64,000 nt of DNA from Daphnia pulex (GCF_021134715.1 NC_060019.1:8122001-8186000), one strand, 5' to 3'. Shown: positions 44,653-55,990, numbered from the stretch's first letter. Numbers and translations are program-made. Notes: a model not told the origin generated them from the letters alone.

Positions 44653-45080
44653 ATGGACTCGGGTGTAGTTATTCTCAGCAGCCTTTTCAAGTTGATTAAA
44701 AGATTTAATCGGATCGTAGTAAAAAGTGTATTTCGAACAATAATCATTGATTACGATGATTGCTGTTGATCAAATATTCAGAGAATAAAGGCTACGGTTA
44801 TTACTTTATAAAGGGTGTAGTTGCCGGTGCTGCCTTACTAGTAAAGGTAAGTTTACAATTTACTTGTTTTTTTTTCTCGGATTCAGTCTAATTTTCTTAT
44901 TTTATTTTTAGGCGAACTTTGAACTTATTTTGGATGTACGGTAATGATGAAGGTGCCTTAGGTCGTCGTGACACTAGCGAAGAAGCAGCAAATTTGAACC
45001 TTGTTTTAGCTCAACAGCTTCATTACAATCAACTTGGTACTTGGCAAACAAAGCCCTTAAACAATCAAACAAATGAATAG
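44653..45080 (+). CDS. Small putative gene of unknown function, exon joining unresolved
   Basis: I do not recognise it. An ATG at 44653 opens MDSGVVILSSLFKLIKRF. A donor GTGTAT inside the frame and the acceptor ATATTCAG join it to an exon reading KNKGYGYYFIKGVVAGAALL, with a hydrophobic stretch like a membrane anchor, ending at GTAAAG/GTAAGT (44846). After a TTTTTAG acceptor (44911), the continuing frame gives only ANFELILDVR and a stop. A different frame of the same exon reads about 57 codons (FWMYGNDEGALGRRDTSEEA onward) to TAG at 45078. Either an exon border is wrong, or a frameshift has broken the gene. It lies between the rols 3' end and the FEM-1-like gene's 3' end. Confidence 0.3.
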
Positions 45081-45207
45081 GCGAAACAATTTTTTTTATT
45101 TTAATGAAATTTATTGAAATCAACTGACAGAACAGTGGCGACAAGTATCAAAAGTGAAACAAAAGAATCAAACACATGAAATTTCATCTTCCATCGGAAA
45201 TATCTTA

Positions 45208-47370
45208 TTAATGTCGCCGAATGAAGGTTTGTAGAGTCGGTGGAACCTTCTCTGCATCGTCGAATGGAATTCCACTTTGGCGTACGACTCGAGCAGCCAA
45301 GCAGCTCAGAGGCAGTGGCAGAGCGTCTCTGTTGAGCGAATGAAGGTTAAGCTCGTTATCCTCATCACGGTCGATTATTCGGTCTGGCCGTTCCTGGGAG
45401 AGCAGGCTTTGCCATTCCTGGAAGGTCATCAAGGGGGTCGTACTTCTGTTGTCCGTCTGGTCTATGTGAGCCCCGTATTCCAGCAGCAGCCGAGCTTGAG
45501 CAACGCTGCCACGATTCAAGGCCACCAAGTGGAGAGGAGTCGCTCCGTGCGAGTCGGCCGCGTTAGGATCGGCTCCGAGTCGAAGGATCCACTCGGTCAC
45601 AGACAGCTGGAAATCCTCGTCTGAATCATCGTCGCTTTCGTCGTCTTCGTCGCGATAATCTCGAATCAGTTCAAAGTCCACGTCGTCCATTTCGTCCGCA
45701 GACATCACTTCGTCTTCGCCGTGTCCACACGACGGACATCCCCACACGCTATTGTCGTCACTGAAATCACTGAAGCTATCTTCATCCTTGGACGCACAAA
45801 TGATGTCAAAGTCAAATTGGCTCTCGCCGGCAGGGTCATCAATCAAGTCGTCATTGCTGTCCAGCAGATCGTTCACCGTGTCGCTGTTGTTTTCAAATTC
45901 GCCATGATCCAAGTCGCTTGTTTCATCCAGGTCACTGCTGCCCATGTCGTCGCTAGTCACAGAGTCGCTGTCTCTGAACATCAACTCGTGAATTTCAGCG
46001 AACGCGTGACTCGTACTCTCCAGATGGCAAATCGCGTGGAGAAGATTCTGATTGGCGTTTCCCCATCGGTGATCTTTGGCTATGAAAAGGGACAGGCTGC
46101 GCTGGAACTGTTGACGATCCACGACACTCCATTGTGGCACCAGCTGGTGGGCCCAATAAATCAATCCCACGATGAAACTTGCCAGACCGAGCCGAGTGCT
46201 TGGGTCAATCTTTTGCTGTCGGGGATTTTCTTGGAGATGCGCCATGTACTGAGTGGCAAAATCGAAGGTGGCCATCAGATTGGCAAACGGAAACTCTTCT
46301 TGTTCCGGATTCTCTTGCAGATTGGTGATGCTCGACAACATGATGTCCAGGGCCCAGTTGATGATTCGACTCGTCTTTAATCCCTTCCACTCAAGTGATT
46401 GTGATTGCTGCAGAACGAGCGTCAGTATGTGGATGGCGCGGCCGCTCTGCCCTTGGCGGAAGGAACACATCGAAGCCCATTGGGACAAGAAGGTGAGATT
46501 GAAGATATGGACACCAGGACGGACCATGTCCAGGACTCGCTGGCTGACCAAAACTGCTTGGGTGAAGAGCTCGAGTCTAGACAGCTGCTCCAGTTGTTCT
46601 AATGTGGTAAACTCGGAAGTCAAGCCGAAAGCCGTGCCATAAGCGTCCGATGGAAGAATCGTTTTAGGTATTAGGTCCGGTTCACCATCGACCGTCGACT
46701 GGCGAAGATGCGTGGCTGCCCTCCAGTACATGAGGCCGTTTTGCGGGGCTGGATGCGTTTCGTAAAAGTAAAAATTGACTGCACCCATCAGTTCCAGAAT
46801 GTTGATCTTTTCCTGTCGGCCGTTGGGACTTGAGACGATGGATTCGATCATTTGGGCGGTTTGCTGATCCGATTCCACTTCCATGGAAAGAAGATAGGCG
46901 GCAATGTCCAATTCTCCGCAAACGATAGCCGCGTACAGTGCTGGAACGTCCAGGTATTCGACACCATTCCACACCATTCGTCCAATTTGCTCGATGGGAA
47001 CGCCCAGTTTGCCGACCAAGAATTTGACCATGTCCAAGTTTCCTCGGCGGATGGCCACCAGAAGAGGGGTCTGCCCATGTTCGTTGTACGATTTTGACAA
47101 TTCGGTAGTCACTTTCGGTCCGTGGATGTTGAGAGTTTTAATCAAATCCTCCCTGGAGCCTCTGGTTACAGATTCGAAAAATGCTTCGCAGTCCGCGTAA
47201 GTTATCAGCTGAGGATTCGTCGCGGGGTGCGGGTACGAGGATGGTGGCGAATAATTTTTCGGAACTTGTGTCAACACTCTTCTCCATTTCTTGACCACTC
47301 CCATATCATCGTCGTCGTACCAGAATCTTTTCCAAACCTTTCTCACTACCATTTCAACATTCGCTTCCAT
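45208..47370 (-). CDS. FEM-1-like ankyrin protein, intronless and diverged
   Basis: FEM-1 proteins are substrate receptors of CUL2 ubiquitin ligases. This one is a single uninterrupted 720-codon frame, unlike every other gene here. Recognisable parts: an N-terminal ankyrin repeat (NEHGQTPLLVAIRRGNLDMV) and a second degenerate one (VPALYAAIVCGELDIAAYLL). Next comes the FEM-1-specific helical region beginning ELMGAVNFYF and including ILPSDAYGTAFGL and FTQAVLVSQRVLDM. Then a long acidic Asp/Glu/Ser insertion of about 120 residues follows, with CPSCGHG inside it. An ankyrin unit (HGATPLHLVALNRGSVAQARLL) comes after that, and a C-terminal LSCLAARVVRQSGIPF resembles the conserved FEM-1 tail that carries the VHL box. 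Human FEM1B has about seven N-terminal ankyrin repeats before the helical part; here only about two remain. AATAAA on the minus strand lies at 45115-45110. It looks like a retro-copied or lineage-specific paralogue. Confidence 0.85.
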   Translation of the reverse strand: MEANVEMVVRKVWKRFWYDDDDMGVVKKWRRVLTQVPKNYSPPSSYPHPATNPQLITYADCEAFFESVTRGSREDLIKTLNIHGPKVTTELSKSYNEHGQTPLLVAIRRGNLDMVKFLVGKLGVPIEQIGRMVWNGVEYLDVPALYAAIVCGELDIAAYLLSMEVESDQQTAQMIESIVSSPNGRQEKINILELMGAVNFYFYETHPAPQNGLMYWRAATHLRQSTVDGEPDLIPKTILPSDAYGTAFGLTSEFTTLEQLEQLSRLELFTQAVLVSQRVLDMVRPGVHIFNLTFLSQWASMCSFRQGQSGRAIHILTLVLQQSQSLEWKGLKTSRIINWALDIMLSSITNLQENPEQEEFPFANLMATFDFATQYMAHLQENPRQQKIDPSTRLGLASFIVGLIYWAHQLVPQWSVVDRQQFQRSLSLFIAKDHRWGNANQNLLHAICHLESTSHAFAEIHELMFRDSDSVTSDDMGSSDLDETSDLDHGEFENNSDTVNDLLDSNDDLIDDPAGESQFDFDIICASKDEDSFSDFSDDNSVWGCPSCGHGEDEVMSADEMDDVDFELIRDYRDEDDESDDDSDEDFQLSVTEWILRLGADPNAADSHGATPLHLVALNRGSVAQARLLLEYGAHIDQTDNRSTTPLMTFQEWQSLLSQERPDRIIDRDEDNELNLHSLNRDALPLPLSCLAARVVRQSGIPFDDAEKVPPTLQTFIRRH

Positions 47371-50300
47371 TTTGCTTGCTGGTTTTAATCACAGTAACTT
47401 TATCTAGAAGGCGTACCTTACAGATGGTGTACAATGGGATCATATGCGGTGGCGATCCCTTATTTATGAAAAAGAAGGGCAAATATTTGTTTGCAAGTCG
47501 ACTTTCTCCTACAATTACGACTATATCTCGAAATTGTGTCAACCAATTAACTTGAATTTTGTTGCAGTGATTCCGTTTGAATTATTCAAATATTAATCAG
47601 TTGTTTTATTTAAGGCAGAGTAATACAGTTTTATTTAATTATCGTTTCGATTCAAGATTCGTTCAGTTAATTCGCGCCGATCGTTATAGTGCGTAATATG
47701 GCCGCTTGGGGTGAATTGTGCAACAATTACGACATTATGTCAGTGCATGTGCATTTCCAATTTACTCAAACAGAAAGCGATTAAAATTTTGTGTTAATTA
47801 TAAGAAAGTAGAAACAAATTTGTGTGTTTAATCACACATTCACACATGCCTGCTTTCTACAGTCTGGTAATTGGTAATAGGACAACACCGCTCATTATTA
47901 ACGACATTCGCATTTCGCAGTTCGGATTTCGGAAGGTCGTCTGCACTCTGCAGGACTGCAAAAGCTGTTTTTGTAAGGTTTAGGTGTCACAGTCAACACA
48001 AACAGCATTGACGGTAAGGCTGGCATGAGTATTATATTGCTGCCAAGTTGCAATCTGAGTTGTATGATTCTAGTGAGCATTTGGTATAACGCGGCCACGG
48101 GTGTCTCGTTATACCTTCTAAGTTCTAACGTGATTGTAACAAAGCAGCCAAATGAAGTAAATGTTTGAAACAGCCCATTTTTAGATCACATTGGTGCTAA
48201 AAGTGAGGCATGGATTATTTTTCCTGGATTGGATCTCCAATCTCCCCTATTGAAATTGTGCTACAAGTAGATTTACTTTTGTTTTGTGTGTTTTCATTAG
48301 GTCAAAATCATCCTACTACTAGGCTCCAATGAAACAAATCTAAGCTTTTCAAGTGCAGTGTGACTGCCAAAGTTACCTCTGCCCATGGAGACGCCAGCAA
48401 TGTAGAACAAATACTTAAAGCTACACCAACACTCATCTATATGTGGACTGCCATCAGCAGGATGTTTGCCTGAAACAAGAAGAATTCCAATCTCCAGTCT
48501 ACATGGTGATTGGCGTGGATTACAGTTCCACTATCGGCAACAACAACAAAATCTGTTGAAGAAAAGACACTGAGAAGAACGTCAATGCTGGTGTGGAATC
48601 GTCGATACAGGCAACCCAGTTTTGCTTACGTGTTTAAGATTCAACGGGAAAAAATCGGGATATTCGTTCAACATCTTCTACAGACATCCCTTACAATGTG
48701 AACAACAATATTATTGAGTAAGAATTCAACAACTCGTGATTGTGTGATTTGGTGAAAATAACTTTTTTAAATGTTTTAACGAAATTCCTTATTTCTCTTT
48801 TCAGACTGTAATCTTTGAGTTATGACCATCTTGGAAGCGAATGCTGGTTCATTGCAAAACACTTCTTTGGCAGTTTGTGATTTGTGATGGTGGTTTCTTG
48901 GGGGAAAACTATGTAGATATAAATCACAGACTTGGTATTTTAACTGTGAACTAAACCTTAATGAAAAGGCTATTTGTTACTCTAATTTAATGTATTTTTT
49001 TTTTTTTCTCAACTTTTGTAGGTCATATGCTATTTGGATTTTAAATGGAAAAAAATCACAAACAGCCCTTCAGCTTATCTTGCTAAGTGCTTACGCAGTT
49101 AAGCTGAAAATCCATCCGTTCCGTCCAGCCCAGTCGTCCGTGGATGCCGTCCGTGGCTGTCACTAGGTTGCTGGTGGCTAAAATTAAGTCCGTCTCTTCT
49201 TTAGAGCAGACGATATTTCGCCATTTCTTTTAGAAGACGATGTTTGATTGACAGTTCGATGTGGTTTATTACGGGATACTCTTTTTCCTGAAATTTGTCG
49301 TCATACTAATGGTAATTCCTGCTTGTATTCTTTAAAGTTATCAAATGTAATTTTTTGTGTGGTAAATTAACAGGTAACATAACTACCCTACAATCTATAC
49401 TTGGCAATTCCATCTGATCATGGCCTGAAACTGGTGTTCATTTACCCAAAATGTCGTCTTTTCTGCATGTACCGGCTCTACGTTTCGTCTCATGCAGAAA
49501 TACTTCAGAACAGTAATTGTAATTATGTTAATCAATTTTTTAACCCTAAGGTTTCACACATTTCGTTATTTGATGGTTTGTTTCTGATAGTAATTGTGTT
49601 TCTATTTTTCTATTAACAACCTGAAGTCTGAGCTTCTTCATTCAGTCCAACGTGGACATGGATTTGTTGTTGCCAGCTGGCGAAAGGTGTTCCTCTTGCA
49701 AGCTTGCAGTTGTAGCTTTCTCGATAGGTTGATACAGAAAGAATATTTCTTACAGCAGTGGAGAGTAAAATGTTCCAATTTGTATTTAATCTTAAATGAG
49801 TCGTCTAGTTTCATTAAAAGTTTATTTCAACAATAGCTATCAGATTTATAATGTTTTCAGAATATTTGGCTTAACTATTGAAAACAGCATAGTGACATGA
49901 ATTTTTCATTTCAGAATTCAAGACAGCATTTCCATTGATGTTGAAGATTAATTCTTTCCATTTTGGTTACAGGTTTATCTTGTATGTTCGCGTAGTTGCT
50001 GTCCGCTGTGGTACGTTGTTGCAGCCTATGCTGGTGATAGATCCTTCTGCATCAAGTTCAATTGGCCGTTTCTTGGTGCTGATGTTGTGTTACTGAAGTT
50101 GTATCATATTTTGTTAAATTTTCATCGTGACTTGCAGTTTACCGTTTATAAGTTCAGAAGCAACAAAAACAAATATGGGATGTAATGTCAACAAATAATT
50201 AACATGTTTCTGGGATTGGGATAGGAAAGTGGAGGATGTTGGAGGGGGGTGGGAGGATATGGATAAAAATTCAGTTAATCTATAACCCTACAAACGTTGC

Positions 50301-50540
50301 CCTACCAATTAATCTCCCAACCCCACAAACATATACCTTCCAATCCTTCAAACCACGAAAACATACACCTACTAACCCTTAAATTTATACCCTTAACCCT
50401 ATAAACCAATGTTAAACCTTAACCATGTAATATCTGTAATAAATAAAAATAAATATATTAAATGAACCAATTTTTTATTTTCTTTTTAAAATGTCCAAAA
50501 AATTCAATAAACAGAGCGTCCGGTTCAAGACGTTTTTCTT

Positions 50541-50972
50541 CTGTACGAGTTAAACGCAACCCGCCACCACCGCTGCGGCAATGAGACAAAAAGCGATGGT
50601 TTAGTTTTGCGGAAATCTGCGTCATTAAAGTTACAAGTTTTTCAAACTCATCAACTTCTGTCGAATTTTGCATCTAGTCTACTAGTGCAAATCGCGATTC
50701 CATGTGTTTGGTAGTTAAGAAAATGGTTGTTTAAAAAACAAACAATGGTGAGTTTTTTTGGTTACTCAGAACAGTTGTTTGTTTTTTAAACGACCATTTT
50801 CTTAACTACCAAACACATGGAATCGCGATTTGCACTAACAGACTAGATGCAAAATTCTACGCGAGTTGTTGAATTAGAAAAATTTGTAACTTGACTGATG
50901 GAGATTTGCGCAAATAATAAACCACGGTTTTTTGTTTCATTGGGTAGTGGGTTGCTTTGTTTTACTCGCACA
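50541..50972. repeat. Long imperfect inverted repeat (foldback element)
   Basis: The left arm, about 50541-50744, and the right arm, about 50776-50972, are reverse complements around a spacer of about 30 nt. The inner 75 bp (containing CATGTGTTTGGTAGTTAAG and its complement) are nearly identical. The outer parts have drifted with small indels. No terminal target duplication or coding sequence is clear. Most likely an old non-autonomous foldback or MITE. Confidence 0.75.
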
Positions 50973-53016
50973 TGCTGTTATAGGATTTGTCTACGGCCCC
51001 CAGAGATAGTATCTGGACCGAGAAGAAGAGAGAAGTACGAGGCAAGTTTTTCCGGGGAGATGTAGTCATACTAGGCTTCCGGGTTAGACTCATGACCCTC
51101 CAAAAGTTTTCATCGGATCATGGGCCTTCCAAGTCACCGTTCGACCAGAGTCCTCCCCTCCTCCTGGTTATCACAGCGGGTGAGTGACCACCGGCGGGCG
51201 TTGGTTAGTGGTTAGTTAGGGAAACGGGGCCACAGAAAAGAAGGGAGCCCAGATATGCACTTGTAAATTATCTATGTCTACACAATTTATCAGTCTTGAA
51301 TTACAGCATTCTCTCGTCGGTTTCCAAACGACTATCACAGCGGCGAGGGATTAACCTGAAATGAGATTATATTTAGATATCATTTTCAAATGTATTGACA
51401 GCAAACAATACCTCAAATCTGTCAATCTTACATTTTCCTAAATCTGAACTAAGCGATAGTCACCACAACTTCTTGAGCGGCAGCTTTCTCATGTTGTTTG
51501 TAAAACAGATAGCAGGTAGCAGTAAAGTATTGGATCCGGGGAAGGCATCAATAACTTGGAGATTTACTACAACCTTTACAGCAAAAAGTTAACCTGAAAT
51601 GTTTTACATATTAAATGCCACAGTGCTTTTCAAAATGTTGGTCAAAATAACTACCTCGCAATAAATAGAAACTCCTGAGCTTTAGAAGAATTAGCTTGCA
51701 TTATTGGATTAGACCATTTTATTTCTATTGTCATGACCACCGGGTCTCATTAAAACTTCAGCTGTAATTATCTGAAAACATTTATTCAAGAAGGTAATAA
51801 GAGTCATTAGCTTAAGGTTGTGTTATCTATCATTAAAATTTTCAATGATTAGTTTATCCCACCCAACTTTATGAATCAAGACCAATAATTTATCTCGTGA
51901 ACAACTCTTGATACTCTGCTTTAACACCATTCAAGTTATATTTCAAGTTGGTTGAAATGTGTCATGGTAAAATTTAATACACGATAGACAACTATACTTC
52001 AATAGTGTTAATAACCATGAAAAATAAAACAAATTACCAAAATGCAAAATGCTGAGAATTACCATCACAATCACACCACCACAAGTGTAGAGTGTAGACA
52101 CTCTAGGCGGTGACCATTCTGAATAATTTCCACTGAAATTGAGGGAAGTAGGTAAGGTTGCATCGCAGCATGAATATCGTCACTGAGATTTTGACAATCG
52201 TACACTCGATCAAATAATAGACACGAACGTTATTCACAATCCGCAAGAAACACCAAGCGTAAAAGTGACCAAATTCCTGGCCGACGACACTTGCACAGTC
52301 AACACTGTAACTCACCATTTGTTTGCTATTCTTTTAACTTTTAACCACAGACTACAAAGTAGTCTAACTAGGAACACTTAACTATAAGTCTATAACCAAT
52401 GGCGCCCTATTGGAACTAACTAACACGAAGGAACTAATAACACGAGACACGACACAGACGAATTGTCAACACACACATTGCCCATTCTGCATGGAAAGGG
52501 AGGGGGAATCACTGACAAAGAAAAGGAGGGGGATGGGTTCGCAAACCAGGGCGGCCATCTTGGTTTTCTTTCAAGCCTCACCTGGCCCCACCTCCAGTTC
52601 CATCCCTGTTAGTGATTCCAGATTGTTGACGAAATATCGTCTTCTGCTACCTCTACGTATCACCATTTTAACTTTATCCCTGTTACTCTGCACTGTGCCT
52701 TACCTATGATAAACCTTTCTTTTTTTTTGTAGGTTTCGATGGCCATTGATAGTTGGAGAGCAGCATTAAGAATGTGACAGCTTTGTTTGGGCTAAATGCC
52801 CTACTAAATGGAATCCTCTTGGGAAACTTTGTCTGCTCCCAAGTTACACAATACACATCTTAATAAGGGTAAGTTGCTTACTTCATACTTCATACTGTAC
52901 CTCATGCTGCAAGCAAAAGTGTCTCAAACAGTCAAACCATGAAGTACAAAATTTGAATGAAGTATCAATTTGAAAAGTAGGCTAAAACGAATTAATTTGA
53001 CGATTAAGTGGAGCTG

Positions 53017-53062
53017 CGTTTATATATCCCTGTCCCGTAGCGTTTATATATCCCTGTCCCGT
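53017..53062. repeat. 24-bp direct tandem repeat, 1.9 copies
   Basis: The unit CGTTTATATATCCCTGTCCC plus GTAG occurs at 53017-53040 and, for 22 of 24 bases, at 53041-53062 without mismatch. It sits about 240 bp upstream of lipase A. It contains a TATATA core, so it may be promoter-proximal, or simply a replication-slippage product. Confidence 0.8.
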
Positions 53063-53304
53063 CTGTGATCTCGTTCTTTTATCTCCGATGTGATTATGTC
53101 AATTCACACAATCTATACTTGTCGCGTCTCTCCATTACTGATAAGAATTCTTTACCATTTTGCTGAACTTTATTATTTCAGTCAATGACAACTGTTACCG
53201 AGACGCCGTAACGAGAAGTCTAACACCAACTTGAAATTCATTAGAAAATTCTTTATTTTACCCTAAATCACAATACCTAACAGCATAAATAAACTAATAA
53301 AAGA

Positions 53305-55704
53305 ATGCTTTTTATCAACAGATGGCTTTTGGGTGTTAGTTCCCTTTTTTGGCTAATTGAATTGCCTCGCGTTGGTTCTGGTGAGTTCCTTTCTCAACTT
53401 ACAAAACTTACCACAATTTAAAAAAAGGGGAAAAGTGAAATTAATGGAGAAACATTCAATTGAAAGTGAAAGCAGGAACAACCGAGGAACTAATAGAGGA
53501 AATTCACTTCCAATTGTTTACAAGGTATAGAAAAACTATTAATAAAATCGTTCATCCCTAAGAAACGGTAGTTTTCAACAGGGAAAATCCCAATGAGCCT
53601 CAAATACTTGAACTGGACAATGCCACTTTACTGCACCAATCCAATTACAACAACAGTCTGAAAACCAAGTTCTTTGCTCATGGACTCAACGGTTCTCCCA
53701 CGTATAGCTACCCCACAAAAGACGGTAATAGACCTTAATTGCAGGGAATCTATTTAGATTATTGAAAATATGATGCCAACCTACTTCAAAGGATATTTGG
53801 AGCGGCAGGACTGCAACTTTATTGCCATCGATTGGTCCACCATGGCAACAGGGAATTATTCTTATGTCTCTACCAATTACGTGCCGCTAGCTGGAATGCT
53901 CACCGGCAAATTTATCAATTTTCTCGTGACTGAAGGGGCAACACTAGACGATTTTCACCTTATTGGTCACAGGTATTACTCCGATTACGATGTTAGCGGA
54001 CTTCAAAAAGTTTTTCTTGAAATATTTAAAATAGTTTTGGGGCGCATGTGGTTGGGTTTGCCGGAGCCGCAGTTACATCTGGAGAGAGGGTAGCCAGAAT
54101 CACAGGTAATCAATAATCGTACTTATTAAATTTAATGCAAATGCAAAATAAGGTACAAAATAACTAAAATACTAATACAGGTCTAGATCCCTCTCACACT
54201 GACGAGTTTTATCCGCTAGAAGATACTGATGGGAGGCTGGACACGACTGACGCTCATTTCGTCGACATCATCCACACGGAAGGTCGCTTCACGGTACCCA
54301 TTGGCCACATAGATTTTTTCCCAAATGGCGGACTTGTCCAACCTGGATGTGACGGTGTCAGCGCTCTGTTAAAAAAAATTGTTCAAAATATTTAAAGAAA
54401 AAAGCTTTTATCTTAAACTTATTGGTTTTACTTTTACAGGATGCTGCGCCCACTGCCGAGCTGTCGATTATTTTACTGAATCCATAACAACCGAGATAGG
54501 ATTCCGTTCTATTTTTTGTGATTCCTGGGATAATTACTTGTCTGGCGCCTGCGATGAAAATGAATCCGTTTTAATGGGAGAATACGTCGATACATCGTAA
54601 CAATAATTAATCAATCAGTCGTAGATTATTTTAACAAGCGATCTCCCACTCAACCGGACCGAAATGGTGGGGGTACTTTTCGGATCGTAATCCGGAAAAG
54701 AACTTTACAAATCCGGACTAGGTCTAATCTGTTCAGAATCGCAAGGCGATTCCAACGGAATTAAGTCCGGATTTTTATCTTTTCCCGTTCACGAGATAAT
54801 CACGGTTGAAAATCGTGAAATATCACGAAAACCCAAAGTCTCCACGTCCGACTACATCGCTTTTAGCCGTATATTCGGCTTGTAAAAAAAAACTAATTGT
54901 TACAAAATGTAGCCCTTTCATCCCTCTTTCAGAATCCAAAAGGATTTTCTATAATTCTGTGAGATGTCCGAGATATCACGATTTTCGTGATACCCCCATT
55001 TCGACACATTTTTCAAGCATTTTATTCGGCGTTGCCGATTGCCGTATATGTGCTTTTCGCCCCCTTTCCTGTCCACTCCTTCGCTTTTCCCCTGTTTCCT
55101 ATGTATCAAGGCCTTGTATATCGATACAGATGGGACTTGATACATAGGAAACAATGGAAAAAGCGAAGGAGTGGGGGCGAAGTCACATATACGGCAATCG
55201 GCAACGCCGAATAAAATGCTTGAAAAATGTGTCGAAATGGGGGTATCACGAAAATCGTGATATCTCGGACATCTCACAGAATTATAGAAAATCCTTTTGG
55301 ATTCTGAAAGAGGGATGAAAGGGCTACATTTTGTAACAATTAGTTTTTTTTTACAAGCCGAATATACGGCTAAAAGCGATGTAGTCGGACGTGGAGACTT
55401 TGGGTTTTCGTGATATTTCACGATTTTCAACCGTGATTATCTCGTGAACGGGAAAAGATAAAAATCCGGACTTAATTCCGTTGGAATCGCCTTGCGATTC
55501 TGAACAGATTAGACCTAGTCCGGATTTGTAAAGTTCTTTTCCGGATTACGATCCGAAAAGTACCCCCACCATTTCGGTCCGGTTGAGTGGGAGATCGCTT
55601 GTTAAACATACTTATATTCAATGGAACATTTTTTAAAATGTTATAGAGCTATTGGCGCCTTTTACCTGACTACCAACGAAGTGTCTCCATTCGCAATGGG
55701 ATAG
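53305..55704 (+). CDS. Secreted lipase A, pancreatic-lipase/phospholipase A1 family
   Basis: Secreted serine esterase of the pancreatic lipase family, without a C-terminal PLAT domain. Exons 53305-53380, 53476-53524, 53582-53724, 53792-53972, 54035-54105, 54181-54354, 54440-54596 and 55647-55704 give 302 aa. The first exon encodes a hydrophobic signal peptide (residues 1-25). [20 protein letters not shown] begins the lipase domain. The nucleophile is Ser in GHSFG, split across an intron (AG/T). The Asp is in GLDPSHTD and the His in CCAHCRAVDYF. The end FYLTTNEVSPFAMG matches its neighbours. It is the most diverged of the four plus-strand copies. It lacks the intron B-D have between DW and GHSLG, and has a private intron in the Ser codon. 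Its last intron is expanded by a 975-bp inverted repeat. The acceptor of exon 2 was chosen by frame. Confidence 0.85.
54631..55605. mobile_element. TTAA-flanked near-perfect inverted-repeat element (foldback/MITE)
   Basis: Two arms of about 480 bp (54631-55110 and 55136-55605) are reverse complements with a 25-bp spacer. By eye the outer 430 bp or so match without a difference; only the innermost 40-50 bp differ. The ends are TTAA-CAAGCGATCTCCC and its complement. TTAA at both borders fits a piggyBac-like target duplication. No transposase is encoded, so it is non-autonomous. It lies in the last intron of lipase A (54597-55646), in either orientation. Confidence 0.85.
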
Positions 55705-55990
55705 GCCAACAGAATTATTTTTTGAATCGCAAATTAAAGAAAAAAACAAAAACGTTTTCTACTTCAGAAATTCTGAGGCTATCTATGTTTCCATACAATA
55801 TAGATCCCGTTATTATCGTGCGTTACTGTCAATCACTTGTCAATCATTAAATAAAAACTTCAAGTGATAATATAAAGCGAAATTATCAAATGTTACACTT
55901 ACGCCAAGGGCTGCATCTTAAATAAAAGTGTCACCTCAGTAAGCGGAGATTGTTGCGGGATTGTTGCTCGAGAAATACGTAAAAAAAAAG

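Larger units (their letters stand above)
47371..53304. other. 5.9-kb stretch without a supported protein gene
   Basis: AT-rich sequence with only short open frames of no recognisable family. It contains the FEM-1-like promoter (from 47371), a foldback element at 50541-50972, a C-rich degenerate stretch resembling repeated AACCCTA units at about 50275-50430, and a 24-bp tandem repeat at 53017-53062. Several places look like exon borders (for example CTTTTCAG near 48805), so a long non-coding RNA is possible but not shown. Confidence 0.45.

Noticed and set aside
48500-48720. Faint resemblance to the start of an Hsp70/BiP protein (a VIGVD-like reading, then RQPSFAYVFK).
   Set aside because: Needs several frame changes and covers only short pieces; the match could be chance. 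A translated search against Hsp70 would settle it.
50275-50430. AACCCTA-like units resembling telomeric repeat.
   Set aside because: Units are irregular and interspersed with other sequence; not a telomere-type array.
54806-55430. Two opposed reading frames of 113 and 170 codons sharing the same first 80 or so residues.
   Set aside because: They are the same DNA read from each arm of the palindrome, with no protein-like composition or known motif; not evidence of a transposase.
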